A DNA stretch of 64,000 bases from Heligmosomoides polygyrus polygyrus (taxonomy: Eukaryota > Nematoda > Chromadorea > Rhabditida > Heligmosomidae). Under the pieces are notes generated by a model. It was not told the origin of the DNA. It saw only the letters and a list, made by a program, of their open reading frames with translations, and did no database searches. How positions within the stretch are numbered: the first letter of the stretch is position 1; each line of letters opens with the position of its first letter. The DNA lies in assembly GCA_947396885.1 (NCBI GenBank), contig OX377202.1, positions 63,336,643-63,400,642 on the forward strand, written 5' to 3'. The position numbers and the translations under genes are program-made. Shown here piece by piece: positions 47,871 through 58,668 of this stretch.

Positions 47871-48912
47871 CAAGGGCATTTCGGACTTGGATACGGCATC
47901 ATTCGCGTTCGCATGCCACTGTGTTATGACTGCCGAAATGATGGGTCAAATTATGTAGTGTGTGGGGCTTTCTATGAAGCATGGAAGGAGCGAAGAGCTC
48001 TGCATCCGTCGCCGTGTTGGAAACAATCAAATGCCTCCACAACTGGAACAGCGCAACTGGCAGCCCCAAGTTTGTTGTAATTCCCACGGGAACAGAATTT
48101 TCGACACTTCTCCGCAGACGTGAAGAAAAAACGTAAAGAACCTCGGATGCACTTTCAGCTTTGCCGCTCTCTGAAACTGCGGAGCTATACTATAACCTTT
48201 AAATTTCGCAGAAAAACTTTCAAGCAAAAACCTTCTTTTTTCCGAAGCAATTTTTGTGAATTTTAAAGTAACATTTGTGTTAGTTAAGCTGCTAATTTGC
48301 GCACCCTTGCATGGTGAGCAGGCGTGGCGCAAAAAGCCTTCAAAGTTCATGCTTGGAAGAGCTCCAGTTGTGTTGTTTCATCGACGAGTAGGTTGAGTGA
48401 TGGCTCTGCCACAGGCTAACGGTGCTCAATCAACTAAGCTCGTCGGACTTTCCTCTGCACCAGGAGCAGCAGGAGTGGTCGGTTGTGGCTTTCGTGGTCA
48501 CTGATTTCCTGTCTATTTCGAGGAAAGAGCTTTGTTGGAGCAATGTGGAAAACCATATTTAATAAGACCTTACTAGTTCACCCTAGTTATCTAATAGGAT
48601 TACAGCTCCACTTTCTGAGGAGCGCTGTACTCTCACTTGCTTATTCTTCTGTGCCGACCAGACTTCTTCTATAATTATTTATTATGGATGACGTTTAGAC
48701 TAGATCGTTTTCTCCAAGGCCTGAAGAAACTCGAAATTTTCCCGTCCGTGAAGCTACGTATTTAGAGACCACCTTAGTTAGTATCCGCCAGACCCAAGAC
48801 GGTCAGGCAGGGACCCACATCTAGTGATCTATGTAACCCAGTGATATTCCGCCAGCGCAGGAAGACCGACTCAACTGGCCACCATGGAGCGAGTGAGAAG
48901 CACTGTGGTGGT
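47871..48912. other. Unassigned stretch, short ORF at 47981-48136
   Basis: A 51-codon ATG frame at 47981-48136 (+) reads moderately protein-like (LETIKCLHNWNSATGSPKF). It is too short and isolated to call. No other feature recognised. Confidence 0.3.
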
Positions 48913-48923
48913 GGGGGGGGGGG
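48913..48923. repeat. (G)11 homopolymer
   Basis: A run of 11 guanines. Frames through it (48841-49248, 48884-49078) are unreliable. Confidence 0.9.
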
Positions 48924-49344
48924 CGTCAAATACACCGCGCAGTGCACCGGATGTCGAAGAATACAAACAGCAGTATATGCGAAGCTCTCACAGCTCGCAC
49001 AAAGGAATAAAAGACAAGAACTCACTTGTAACTGGAATGCACTCGTTTTTGCTGCTCATCGATGGATTTCTAATATGAATCCAGAAAGCATCGAGAGTCT
49101 TTCTGGAGCCAATATCTTCCTCGTGATGCCGCACTGTGCACTTTCATCAAAGTCGGCACCAAAATGGGCTGCATTCGGTGTTTCTAAAGCGGGGTTGCTA
49201 TGCTCTACCTTCTCTCACTATCGAAGTGTTTATAACGCAGATGGTTAGCATCACTCTGGTTTCCCCGACAGAGATCGCCACAAATGAAGCATTCGAGCTG
49301 GTAGGCGACGCCCTTTTGTACGCAACCTCCAGAAAATCTCTAGG
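48924..49344. other. Unassigned stretch
   Basis: Nothing beyond chance frames up to the foldback element. Confidence 0.4.
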
Positions 49345-49546
49345 GGCCGGATTCATCAACGACTTGCAGCAATCTAACAGAGAAAATACAGCATCACTCG
49401 GAGTTTCCCGGGGCAGAGAAAACGGTGAAAGTGCTATCAAAATCCCTGATAGCGCGGCGAAATGTTCCACAATACCGCTCCATAAGTCGCTTTGTTCGAC
49501 TGTATTTTCTCTGTTAAATTGTTGCAAGTCGCTGATGAATCCGGCC
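49345..49546. mobile_element. Foldback MITE, GGCCGGATTCAT family, copy 2
   Basis: The ends GGCCGGATTCATCAACGACT and its imperfect complement are the start of about 52-bp arms (49345-49395, 49497-49546). The flanks CTAGG and CCAGG (49340-49344, 49547-49551) look like a 5-bp duplication with one change. The core differs from copy 1, so only the ends define the family. Frames 49136-49555 (+) and 49198-49527 (-) run across the palindrome. Confidence 0.8.
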
Positions 49547-49735
49547 CCAGGTTAATCAAGAACATTGCACATGAAGGCTGAACTCCTTATAGAATAGAAC
49601 GAAATAAAATAAAACAGAAGACAAATAAACGGTGAAAATGCTATTGCATGTGCTGAGAAACTGACGTGATCCTCTGTATTCATTCAAGACAAAATCGTGC
49701 TCTGCTGGACAGTTTCACAGTAGTCAGAAGCAACG

Positions 49736-49955
49736 GTGTACGAAATTACGATTTACGATTTTACAATTTATGGCGATTTTCGCCGGATTTTTTTACGATT
49801 TACAATTTACGACATTATGGGTTGTAAATAGAAAATTTGCGTTAATGGGATCTTTGACCAACAACCAGGTGGCGTTGAAATTTAAGTGGACCGGTTATAA
49901 GATGTGCTCACTCTAATATCCCCCTAATAACTTATCCCCACTTTCCTTTAGAGCT
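49736..49955 (+). repeat. CGTAAATCGTAAAT repeat family, subfamily B, copy 2
   Basis: Collinear with the reverse complement of 27790-28014: TTACGATTTACGATTTTACA, CTTTGACCAACAACCA, GGACCGGTTATAA and CACTCTAAT occur in the same order. The outermost CAGGG is degraded here (CAACGGTG). Confidence 0.7.
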
Positions 49956-50465
49956 GTTTTTTAATGCTCCAATGTGTTACTGTGAGCGACGATATCCGTC
50001 CTCTGCCCAGGCTTCTCAAATCCGACTTTTCTCTTCGCCTAACTAACTTTTCCAATTATCTAACATAGTAAGGGCTGCCGTTTGTAGCCGGACAGGTTTA
50101 AGAGGAAAAGCAAGTGCAATACAATATTAAAAAGCTCCTGTCTAGGAGGCTCGGGAGGCTGGGATCGTCCGTTTCCGCTCCAGAGCACATCTCGTTCCTA
50201 ATGCCGAAGGTAGTTCCATTACAGCACACAGAAAGACATTGGAGGCAGTTTCTTAGAGAAAGAGACGAGTATTCTTTGGTCCACGTCGTGCTTGGTAATA
50301 ACGTCTAGTCAGTTTGTGTATAGTAGATTCATGTAAATAAATTCTACCGCACAAAATTGCCGCAAATCTACGATCGACCACCATTCGTGGTTGGAAGCGG
50401 GGTCTAAAAAGTTGCTACACTCATGTGGAAAGGATAAACCACTAATGTTTCGGTATATGTATGTC
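49956..50465. other. Unassigned stretch
   Basis: Nothing recognised apart from short frames. Confidence 0.4.
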
Positions 50466-50610
50466 GCGAAGGTGAGCAGCATTGTTAGGTGAGGGTGCGC
50501 CAGCCAATCGGACCACATTGGATGGGCATACCATTCAGAGAGAGCATGTACAGTCGATGATACCCTGATCGGCTGGTACGCTCCCTCCTACCAATGCTGC
50601 TCACCTTCGC
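50466..50610. mobile_element. 145-bp foldback element
   Basis: The ends GCGAAGGTGAGCAGCATTG and CAATGCTGCTCACCTTCGC are perfect inverted repeats of 19 bp. The arms continue with imperfect pairing to about 50 bp (CCAGCCAATCGG against GATCGGCTGG). No clear target duplication was found. Confidence 0.75.
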
Positions 50611-50762
50611 AACATGTAGCAATGTTTCTATCGGTCTGCATTATACTTTGTAGGGTGGAGCAAATTGATATACATTGTACAAAGTGCGCTAAAAGCGAGC
50701 GCGTAGTGCTTCAAGAATGGGTCGAACTGGATTTGACAGTTTTGATCTCCATTTACGGTGGT

Positions 50763-50776
50763 GTGACTGAGTTTAT
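50763..50776 (+). repeat. Target-site duplication, left copy, of the RTE element
   Basis: GTGACTGAGTTTAT occurs here and identically at 54214-54227, immediately flanking the element. Confidence 0.9.
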
Positions 50777-50798
50777 CTCCCCACGGATCTCCCTCGAT

Positions 50799-50818
50799 AG
50801 AGAGCCTTCGGGCTCTCT
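50799..50818 (+). other. Hairpin with UUCG loop at the RTE 5' end
   Basis: AGAGAGCC-TTCG-GGCTCTCT forms an 8-bp stem with a UUCG tetraloop, 22 bp inside the 5' boundary. Outside it TCCCTC (50790-50795) can pair with GAGGGA (about 50826-50831), giving a two-tier structure. RTE and R2 elements can carry HDV-like ribozymes at this position, but I could not fit the HDV fold by eye. Confidence 0.7.
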
Positions 50819-51087
50819 TGTTAAGAGGGATCTCGGGCCGCTTGTCGCAGGGCCACGTGGCGCGTCCCCGGGTGGTGGATAGGGGAATTAAACGCGGACC
50901 AAATGCGACCGTGTACTGCCCAGAGACGCAGGTGGGATGCAGGGGATGGACTCCTTGCTCCTGCTGTGTCGGGTCGACGCGTTCCTTGTGCGTGGGAGCG
51001 GCATGTTCGTGCACAGTGTGCGCGGATGTGTTCGTGACTGTGCGGATTGTAACTGTGTCGGCTCGGCCAAAAGCTTGCACTCGGTAG
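50818..51087 (+). other. Cys-rich open frame in the RTE 5' region, no ATG
   Basis: An 89-codon frame without an ATG encodes a Cys-rich peptide with TVYCPETQVGCRGWTPCSCC. The decayed copy at 29770-29970 (-) preserves VVYSPEAQTGSSGWTPCPC in the corresponding frame. Differences between the copies are not concentrated at third positions, so coding constraint is doubtful. More likely this is conserved leader sequence. Confidence 0.25.
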
Positions 51088-51283
51088 ACTGGGAATACAT
51101 GTAAGGCGATTCGAGGCCGCCTTAAGTCTCGCCCCGTCCCTTCGGGCAGTCTGGCTGGCTGCCCGGAGTACCCCGCCCGCACGACAGAGCCCGACTAGCT
51201 ACCCGTGTTGTATTCAAGTCAAAAACAGCAGCACTAAAGGGCCTCATTCCCCTGACCCCGAAAGAGCCCCCATTTCTGCAGCG

Positions 51284-54199
51284 ATGGGAAGGACGAGTAC
51301 GGAGAGGCTGCTAAAATCTCAGGGCCTAACCAGGCTGCGCAAATTGAGAAGGACTAGGATGACGATCTGTACTTACAACGCCCGCACGCTTGCATCGGAA
51401 GCATCCGTCGAGGACCTGATGACGCAAGCCAGGAAGATCAAGTACGACCTCATCGGACTGACCGAGACGAGAAGACACCACCCCCTGCACGCCGCCTACG
51501 ACTCCGGAGAAGAACTGTTCCTCGGAACATGCGACAGCAGAGGAGTAGGCGGCGTTGGTGTCCTCGTCAACACGCACTTGGCCATGAACATCGATTCGTA
51601 CGAGTCTCTGACAAGCCGAATCGGACGTCTGCGACTGAAGCGATGTGGTTCCGTGCCAGCTTTGACTGTATTCGTCGCGTATGCCCCAACATCCGACTAC
51701 GACGACGAAGAGGTCGAAGCCTTCTACGTGGAGCTGGAGAAGTTCTATAAGGAAGATCACACCTTCTACAAGGTGATCGTCGGCGACTTCAACGCCAAAA
51801 TCGGACCGCGAAGGTCGCCGGAAGAACTTCACATCGGAACCCACGGTTTGGAGTGGAACGAGCAAGGTGAAAGGCTGTCTGAGTTTATCATGTCGACCAA
51901 GACCATCCATGGAAACTCGCAGTTCCAGAAGCCTCCCTCCCTACGATGGACCTGGGAATCTCCCGGTGGCCAGTTCCACAACGAGATCGACCACATCATC
52001 TTCAACCGCAAATATTGCCTGACCGACGTCTCCGTTGTCCCCAAGTTCTACACGGGATCGGACCACCGCCTCCTTCGCGCAAGGTTCCGCTTTTCGCGTC
52101 AAGGAGAGAAGGCCGCGAAGTTCAAGAAGAGGAGTCCCAGAACGACCATCAACTGGGACCTCTACACCTCTCTTGCCGGTCTTTGGGAAGATGTCGTCAT
52201 GGACAACGTCGACGAGGAATACGACCGCTTCGTGCACCATCTCCACGATAGTGCTAAGGGAGCCGAGAGCTTGAAGACCACCAAGAGACGTCTGTCTCCG
52301 GAAACTCTCGAGCTGATACGCCAGCGTGGAGCAGCACGAGCGTCAGGCAACTACCAACTGACGTCCGAGCTTGCGAAGCTATGCAGAGAGGCGATAAAGG
52401 AGGATCTTAAGGAGAGAAGGGCGGAAGTGTTGGCTGAAGCTGCAGAGGCAGGGTTGAGCATCCGCAATGCCCGCCGGAACTTCGCCAACTTCAAGACCAA
52501 GAGGACAGCTCTCCGACGTCCCGACGGAACCGTCACCTCTTCCAGAAGGACCATGGAGAGGGTCATCCACGATTTCTACTCCAATCTCTTCGATAGCCAC
52601 GTCCACCTGCCCCCATGCCATCTTCCGCAGGATGGATACGTCGTCCCCTCTGTTCTCCCTTCCGAGATCCGACACGCCATCTTGTCGGTGAAGAAACGTA
52701 CAGCACCCGGTCCCGACAGGATCAGACCCGAACACCTGAAGAACCTCCCGCCTACGCTCATCAACACCCTGGCGCGGCTCTTCACACGTTACCTGTCGGA
52801 GTGCAAGGTTCCATCTCAGTGGAAGACCAGCAGAACCGTCTTGCTGTACAAGAAGGGAGACGTGCACGACATTGGCAACTATCGCCCGATCTGCCTGCTG
52901 TCCGTAGTCTACAAGCTGTTCACTCGAGTTATCCTGAATAGGATTAGCAGAACGCTGGACGAAGGACAGCCATGCGAGCAAGCAGGATTTCGGAGAGGAT
53001 TCAGCACGATCGACCACATACACACCATTACGAAGCTCATCGAAGTGTCGCGAGAGTACAAGCTGCCGCTGTGCCTTACGTTCATCGACCTGAAGAAGGC
53101 ATTCGACTCTGTCGAAACTGAAGCGGTCATCGAAGCCCTGCTCACTCAGGGCGTTCCTACTCAGTATATCAGAGTCCTTCGAGAGCTGTACAGTGGATTC
53201 ACGGCCAAGATCTCACCATTCTACAACGACGTCGTCGTCGACGTGAAGAGAGGGGTTCGGCAAGGGGATACCATATCCCCGAAGCTCTTCAGCGCCACTC
53301 TCGAAAACGTCATGCGCGAACTAGAATGGGAAGACATGGGAGTGAAGGTCGACGGCCGGCAACTACATCATCTTCGCTTCGCTGACGACATCGTGCTCAT
53401 AACGCCGAGCATCAGCCAGGCGGAGCGAATGCTGGCCGACTTCGATCGTGTATGTGGGAACGTTGGACTGCAGCTGAATCTTACGAAGACGATGTTCATG
53501 AGGAACGGATGGGTTTCTGATGCCCCATTCTCGCTCAACGGAACGAACGTCTCCGAATGCTCCAGCTATGTGTATCTGGTTCGCGAAGTCAACATGGCCA
53601 ACGACCTAGCACCAGAGCTGAGCAGGAGGAAAAGAGCGGCTTGGGGAGCTTTCAAGAGCGTCGAAGAAGTCGCGAAGAAGACGAAGAACGTCCGACTCCG
53701 TGCCCACCTATTCGACTCCACTGTTCTTCCTGCCCTAACATACGCCCCAGAGACCTGGGCTATACGAAAGCAGGATGAACACGCGATCAGCGTCGCGCAG
53801 CGTGGAATCGAGAGGACGATGCTCGGAGTGAAACGACTCACGCAAGTGAGAGAAGGCCTCCGGAGTTCCGAGCTTCGCCGACGCTCGAAGATCAGAGACG
53901 CTGTCGCGTGGGCCAAGTTGTCGAAAATTAGGTGGGCCGGCCACGTAATGCGCTTCGCAGACACCCACTGGACGAGAGCCATCACCGACTGGATTCCGCG
54001 GGATGTCAAAAGAACACCAGGACGCCCACCAACGCGTTGGTCGGACTTCTTCGTGAAAGCCCTTAACGACCGATATGACGCTCTTCGTGTCCCTCGAGCG
54101 AGGAGGATCCATTGGACCACTCTGGCACGCGACAGGGACGAATGGAGACGCTGCTGGCACCCGCTCGAGCAATTCGATGATCAACGGGACGACAGGTGA
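51284..54199 (+). CDS. RTE endonuclease/reverse transcriptase polyprotein (971 aa)
   Basis: The protein nicks chromosomal DNA and copies its own RNA at the nick (target-primed reverse transcription). Residues 26-270 are an APE-type endonuclease with the expected order: N32 (YNARTL), E61 (TETRR), Y133 (VAYAP), D168/N170 (GDFNA), D236 (IDHI) and the SDH triad end at 259-261. Residues about 470-770 are the reverse transcriptase: APGPDRI (474-480), FIDLKKAFD with catalytic D602, GVRQGD (657-662), FADD (699-702) and KTMF. The C-terminal region has [14 protein letters not shown] and GRPPTRW (913-919) blocks typical of RTE proteins. There is no frameshift or stop. ATG 51284 is the first in-frame start and leaves a basic N-terminus. 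Expression would be from a promoter in the 5' region. The length is close to other RTE proteins. Confidence 0.95.
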   Translation: MGRTSTERLLKSQGLTRLRKLRRTRMTICTYNARTLASEASVEDLMTQARKIKYDLIGLTETRRHHPLHAAYDSGEELFLGTCDSRGVGGVGVLVNTHLAMNIDSYESLTSRIGRLRLKRCGSVPALTVFVAYAPTSDYDDEEVEAFYVELEKFYKEDHTFYKVIVGDFNAKIGPRRSPEELHIGTHGLEWNEQGERLSEFIMSTKTIHGNSQFQKPPSLRWTWESPGGQFHNEIDHIIFNRKYCLTDVSVVPKFYTGSDHRLLRARFRFSRQGEKAAKFKKRSPRTTINWDLYTSLAGLWEDVVMDNVDEEYDRFVHHLHDSAKGAESLKTTKRRLSPETLELIRQRGAARASGNYQLTSELAKLCREAIKEDLKERRAEVLAEAAEAGLSIRNARRNFANFKTKRTALRRPDGTVTSSRRTMERVIHDFYSNLFDSHVHLPPCHLPQDGYVVPSVLPSEIRHAILSVKKRTAPGPDRIRPEHLKNLPPTLINTLARLFTRYLSECKVPSQWKTSRTVLLYKKGDVHDIGNYRPICLLSVVYKLFTRVILNRISRTLDEGQPCEQAGFRRGFSTIDHIHTITKLIEVSREYKLPLCLTFIDLKKAFDSVETEAVIEALLTQGVPTQYIRVLRELYSGFTAKISPFYNDVVVDVKRGVRQGDTISPKLFSATLENVMRELEWEDMGVKVDGRQLHHLRFADDIVLITPSISQAERMLADFDRVCGNVGLQLNLTKTMFMRNGWVSDAPFSLNGTNVSECSSYVYLVREVNMANDLAPELSRRKRAAWGAFKSVEEVAKKTKNVRLRAHLFDSTVLPALTYAPETWAIRKQDEHAISVAQRGIERTMLGVKRLTQVREGLRSSELRRRSKIRDAVAWAKLSKIRWAGHVMRFADTHWTRAITDWIPRDVKRTPGRPPTRWSDFFVKALNDRYDALRVPRARRIHWTTLARDRDEWRRCWHPLEQFDDQRDDR

Positions 54200-54216
54200 T
54201 ACAGGTGATACAGGTG
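54195..54216 (+). repeat. RTE 3' tandem tail
   Basis: GGTGATACAGGTGATACAGG repeats a 9-bp unit, and the stop codon TGA is part of the first unit. The tail merges with the right target duplication (GGTGA shared), so the exact boundary is ambiguous by up to 4 bp. Confidence 0.85.
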
Positions 54217-54227
54217 ACTGAGTTTAT
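54214..54227 (+). repeat. Target-site duplication, right copy
   Basis: Identical 14 bp to 50763-50776. Confidence 0.9.
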
Positions 54228-54759
54228 GGTACTCGCCCTGTCTAATCCGTCTAGGATGGTGCAGACTCTCGGAGAGCAAACGCTCGTTACAGAGCTGGCG
54301 AATCGAATAATTTACTGCGCTCGCTCGGGTAGCCCGAGCGAGTGCCGAATATTATTAAATGGGATAGCAGTGCAATATTGTAACGTCTTCGAAATCGTAC
54401 AAGTGCAGGATTGAGCAGGAAACCGGCATATTGATCAGTGGTTAAACGATTTTTTAAATTCTAGTTCTGACAGCGAATTTTTCGCTGTTGTTTCTGCTAA
54501 ATCCTAGATTTATGCCTAAGCTAAGGACTAGTAGCAAGTTAGGAAGTTAACGGATATTCAAATGATGAACGGTTTTTTTGGAATTCCATGCATAGGCCTA
54601 GGTAAAGTTTATGAATTTAAAGTTTTTTCAACCTTCTTGAAACGTGTAAAGTTTGGTTTGAAAGATGTCTTACTAGCAAGAGGACGTGCAAAAAGAAATA
54701 GTTTGGTAAGAAAACTACACTGTTTATGATAAAAAAACAGAAATAAAAATAGAATAGAA
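54228..54759. other. Unassigned stretch with a GC-rich hairpin
   Basis: CTCGCTCGGG-TAG-CCCGAGCGAG at 54320-54342 is a perfect 10-bp stem hairpin. It lacks a following CTRR, so it is not a Helitron end. Nothing else recognised. Confidence 0.45.
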
Positions 54760-54907
54760 GGTAGCATGACAAACGAATAAATACTGAACCACATCTGATT
54801 AGCATAGGCAGAAAAACCCCCTGGAAATTAGTTGTACTGCACTACAATTCAGGTGACTCTTACTATTTACGGTTTACGAAATTTCAAATTTCATTTACGC
54901 ACGCCCC
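54760..54907 (-). repeat. CGTAAATCGTAAAT repeat family, subfamily A, copy 2
   Basis: Reverse-complemented, it starts CAGGGGCGTGCGTAAATGAA and is collinear with 23972-24125, including GTAAGAGTC.CCT, AGT.CAACTAATTTCCAG-like and CAGATGTG.TTCAGTA blocks. Confidence 0.65.
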
Positions 54908-55734
54908 TGGTCAGCAGGACGTTGATCTCAGGAGCTCGATGGTACCAGATGAGTGGTTCGCGGTAATGCTTATCTTGATAGAACAAAGGTCTGATCGTGA
55001 GGAGCCCTGCTTGTAAGTTGCCCTGGCTTTACATAACCCTGACAGCAATCCTTCGTTTTTGTTGGAAGGAAGGCAATCAAGACATAGACATCTGGGCATT
55101 CTATTAAAGCACACGCTTCTACGAGGCCAATTCGGATACGCGAAAGCATGGTGGCCTTTCAGCCAAAGCAGCTTTCGTTATGAAAGTGTAAAGGAGCCAA
55201 GTGTAAAAGGTGGCATATCAGCCGAAGCTTGCGCCTCCAGAATAACAGCCGAGAAATTCCTGGAGGAATATCCTCCAGGAATTCGCTACGGCGCGAGCTC
55301 TTACTGTCTGAGTCTGCCGTACATGTAATGATAAGATCTGGTTAATGCTGCATGAGAAGACTGCTTTTAGCTCAGTTTAAATTTTCCGTTTTCTGACCGC
55401 TGCTACGCGTTTACGTGCTCCTGGGGCTAATTATTGTATGTAGCGCAATGTATAGCTACAGAATCACCTGATCCACTCCCTCTTGAGGAAGTCTGTGCAG
55501 CTGTAGCGGAAGCTCAGCGGTGTTACTCGTTAAAATGTGAATCCACCAGAATGATCTGAGTGCGGTTCGCCCAGTGGTAACATTTTTTGCGTGGCCGCGG
55601 CTTTATCAAAAATTGGCACCTTTCATGGTTGTGAAGACTTGTGTTAGCTGCGGACTCAACAGCAGTTCGCCATTCGCTGGCCTAACAGTCACACTTAGCC
55701 ATCTAAGTTAATGTTTGCTTGTGTGTGCATACAG
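54908..55734. other. Unassigned stretch with a perfect palindrome
   Basis: AATTCCTGGAGGA-ATA-TCCTCCAGGAATT at 55255-55283 is a perfect 13-bp stem hairpin. A frame at 55059-55328 crosses it. Nothing else recognised. Confidence 0.45.
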
Positions 55735-55981
55735 AAACGGTGACAATGTTATAAAAAACAAACTTCGAGAAACAAGTGTCCTGTTCCCTCGAAGAGGAGG
55801 ATTTAAGTACCTAATGCTAAATACAGCGGCACGCCAACTGTTCGATTCCGGTGTCAGAGTAACCAAACGGAGAAGTTGCTCATGTCGTGGAAGCCTTGGT
55901 AAAGAGCAGGCAAAGAGCCAGTCGCTCACAACAATTGGTAGTCTAATCGAAGGAAAGAAGCCTCATTGCGGAGTAATATAG
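55735..55981 (+). CDS. Weak candidate terminal exon, unknown protein
   Basis: After a GTGCATACAG acceptor (AG at 55733-55734) an open frame of about 81 codons runs to TAG at 55979-55981. It encodes a basic peptide (NKLRETSVLFPRRGGFKYLM, then a Cys/Arg segment CSCRGSLGKEQ). The composition is protein-like, but I do not recognise it and found no upstream partner exon. Confidence 0.2.
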
Positions 55982-58443
55982 ACGCTTATCCGAGTGTGAG
56001 TGACGCAGGTTTCTCCTCATCCTTCTTTTGTTAGAGATGGCGAGAAAGTAGTGCTACTGTGAGGGATGAGCCACTTTTTCCGCTGGTCATTTGAATGCCC
56101 TCAGCCTAACCTAAAAACTGTACTTCTAAACTAAACTGTACTACCTAGGTGCTCGCTCATACGAGAGTTCGTCTTCTCTAGAGGCTGCTCTTTCGGCCAC
56201 TGGAACTCACTGCGTGCTGCGACTTCACGAGGTGCGCGCCGGGCATCAATCTATGACGACGGTGTGCATCGGAGCACGACTAACGGGGATCAGCAGCCAT
56301 CTGACGGTGTCGGCCATTCAACCGGCGCACGGCGATCCGCAGCCCTTGCGCCATTCACACAGATGCAACCACGAGAGGAGACGACGATGATCGCAAATGG
56401 CAGACCGCAGAGGTCAGCGCAGCCGTTGAACTCTACGAGGTGGTGCGTCGACATTATTCAAGTCATCCCTGGAAGCAGCCTCGGTGGAAGCCTCTGCTTC
56501 GACTTGGCAGTGCGCATTCAGTGGAAGTCCACACTGGGAGTTGACCCCCGACAATGTTGTCTTCCATGCTAATGTTCTAGAGCGAAGATAGCCCTATTTT
56601 AGTTCGTAGTGCTTCTAGATCCAGATTATGCTACCACGTCTGTGCCCCTATAAGCTTCCTAGGAATGAAACTGGGGAAGCAGGGTTACCTGTTTTGGTTT
56701 CTACATCCACTGACGAGGTGGAACAGCTCGATGGCATATTAGTTCACAAGAATAACATGTAAGAATAAAGGTACGACCATTATACGACCATTTTAAATTA
56801 TTTTCAAACACTAATCAGACAGGTGGTCCGCTAGACGGGATGGGAGTGGCATCACTGCATTGCGGTGCATCGTGTACATTTCATTTGTGATATCCCCTTC
56901 TCTGTGATATCCCTGAGCGACTATTTGACTTACACAAGGCTTGTTCCGACCGACGGAAAAGCAAGGCGGCTTCACCAGAACGCCTCCTACCAACCGATAC
57001 ATTTTGCGGTCCGCTATTGGGGAACGAAATGCTAAGAATGTAGGTCAATAAGCAAGAATAGGATTGCTGCAGATCCCGAGACATTGAAGCTGACCACCCG
57101 TCAAGAGCAACTAAACGGCACTGATTGGCATTTACCAGACACCCGACGAACAATTAGGAAAGCGCAAAGCAGCCGACGATAACTCGTGTTGGTTTACGGT
57201 CACCCATATCCCTGCACGTTGATATCCGACCCGCTGGTTTAGAATTTCCGCGATCCTAACAGGCTCTTCTCCGCTGCTCTGGCGATTCATCAGTCACAAG
57301 ATCCAGCGTTCGTCTAGACTCTCTTCATGGAAACAAAACGACACTTTGGGCGCCTCAATTCATCACCCTCGAACTGATGCTTCGGAAGCGGTCGGGAGCG
57401 TGTAGGGCGCATCACTTTGAACACCCTCTCCTAGTGTTGCCTAGTGGAAGAGGAATAATTAGCGACCTTCATGGACAGTGGCAGATTGACGCCTCAGCTA
57501 ACAAGACACCGCGCAACGCTTCGCAACAAAGAAATTCACGGCGATCCCGCGGCGCATGGCGGCGGCTCGCCTTTGCTTGAATTATTCAGGGAACGTCAAA
57601 TGTGGACCACTCTCAGAAGGTTGGGACTCTTGGCTGCAGAGTCACATCGCTGTCTTGCAGACTGCCACGGAATCCAGCACTTCTGGCAAGACATGATCCG
57701 TTTTTGAAGCTATTGCTTCTAGCTATCCTCCAAGAGGAATTCCAGATGAGGAAGAAGGCCAGTCGACCCAAGTTCGAGGATCCAGGAAAGCGGTGGCATT
57801 CTATTCGTTTCAGTCCACTGAATCAGGTCAAAAGCTTCACGTGCATTTGTGCCTGCAGTGGAATCTCCATGAAAACGCGAATATGGTCCAAACAAATCCG
57901 CTCCTTAGTCTGCAAAAACATCGGCGTTTCTTTCTATCTGGTGCAATCATGCTTCACAAACACTGTAAATAGAGACACAAGCCGCTCAAAAAGATGCAGG
58001 CTTTACCATCTTCTCTTATGTAGAAGCCTTTGGTTAGCCAGGCTCTTAACGGATTTGTTTGTGACGCAGCAGCATTCAGCTTCCCTCAAATCTTTGATTC
58101 GGTCCCTTTCACCCCATAACAATGATGGTGCGCAGAAGTGCTCCCTGGGATGAAATCATATTCAAGCTGAGGTTAACAAAAAGTTTATGCGCTGTTCGAT
58201 CACTAGTTACATTAGCCTACGCCTATACTCGCAATCTAATTTGAGTGCGTTATGGGCCTCATGACTTGCGAGGGTCGACCGAACAACACTTCAGTGTTTC
58301 TTGCTCACCGGACACAGTTCACCGAGTACAAAGGGATGGAGTACTTGGATTGTCCGGACACGGTTCGAGCCTACATATCGATTCGTGATGCCGAGCATGA
58401 ACAGCCCTTCACTCGACTACGTCAGCAACACCCTGACATTGAA
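55982..58443. other. Unassigned stretch
   Basis: The longest frame, 183 codons at 57602-58153 (+), has no motif and overlaps another at 57471-57707. The frame 56264-56572 (+) is GC-rich and without motif. No repeats recognised. Confidence 0.4.
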
Positions 58444-58668
58444 AGATAGATGTGCCACGACTTCCCCTTCTACAGGATGTCGTGGAGGCAATTTGAAGGA
58501 GTATATGGCATACATAGTATCTTGCAGTGGCCAGCGGACGGACAAGTCAGTATTTTATCCTTCGCAGATAAGACTGGGATTCCCCGGAGGCATGGAAGAC
58601 TTGGTAGGTCTGGCCGGTAAATCCGAACCAGAGACCTGGTGTCGGGTGGACCTCTTGCGACTGCATTC
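58444..58668 (-). repeat. tRNA-derived SINE, diverged copy
   Basis: Shares GTGCCACGACTTCC, GGATGTCGTGGAGGCAATTTG, GCAGTGGCCAGC, GACAAGTCAGT.TTTATCCTTC, ACTTGGTAGGTCTGGCCGG and ACCTGGTGTCGGGTG with the other copies. The tail is missing. Confidence 0.75.

Larger units (their letters stand above)
50777..54213 (+). mobile_element. Complete RTE-clade non-LTR retrotransposon
   Basis: A 3.44-kb insertion bounded by a perfect 14-bp duplication. The layout is a 507-bp 5' region starting with a strong hairpin, one ORF with APE endonuclease and reverse transcriptase (51284-54199), and an almost absent 3'UTR that ends in a (GGTGATACA)n tail. A short 3'UTR with a tandem-repeat tail and a single APE-RT ORF are RTE-clade characters. 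The exact duplication and undamaged ORF suggest a relatively recent insertion. At least five older pieces of the same family lie elsewhere in the window. The neighbouring sequence is non-coding. Confidence 0.95.

Noticed and set aside
50777..50850. HDV-like ribozyme at the RTE 5' end
   Set aside because: The hairpin is there, but I could not place the P1, P3 and catalytic-C segments by eye.
50628..51182. 184-codon minus-strand ORF
   Set aside because: It is antisense to the RTE 5' region and overlaps the conserved leader; no motif of its own.
51326..54184. Numerous ORFs on the minus strand and in other frames of 51284-54199
   Set aside because: Shadows of the GC-rich reverse transcriptase gene; the same shadow frames recur in the decayed copies.
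54320..54342. Helitron 3' hairpin
   Set aside because: A perfect hairpin is present, but no CTRR terminus follows and no Rep/helicase of Helitron type is nearby.
55255..55283. Helitron-type or terminator-like palindrome AATTCCTGGAGGA
   Set aside because: No CTRR end, no T tract and no associated element.
57602..58153. 183-codon plus-strand ORF as a gene
   Set aside because: No recognisable domain, low-quality composition and an overlapping alternative frame.
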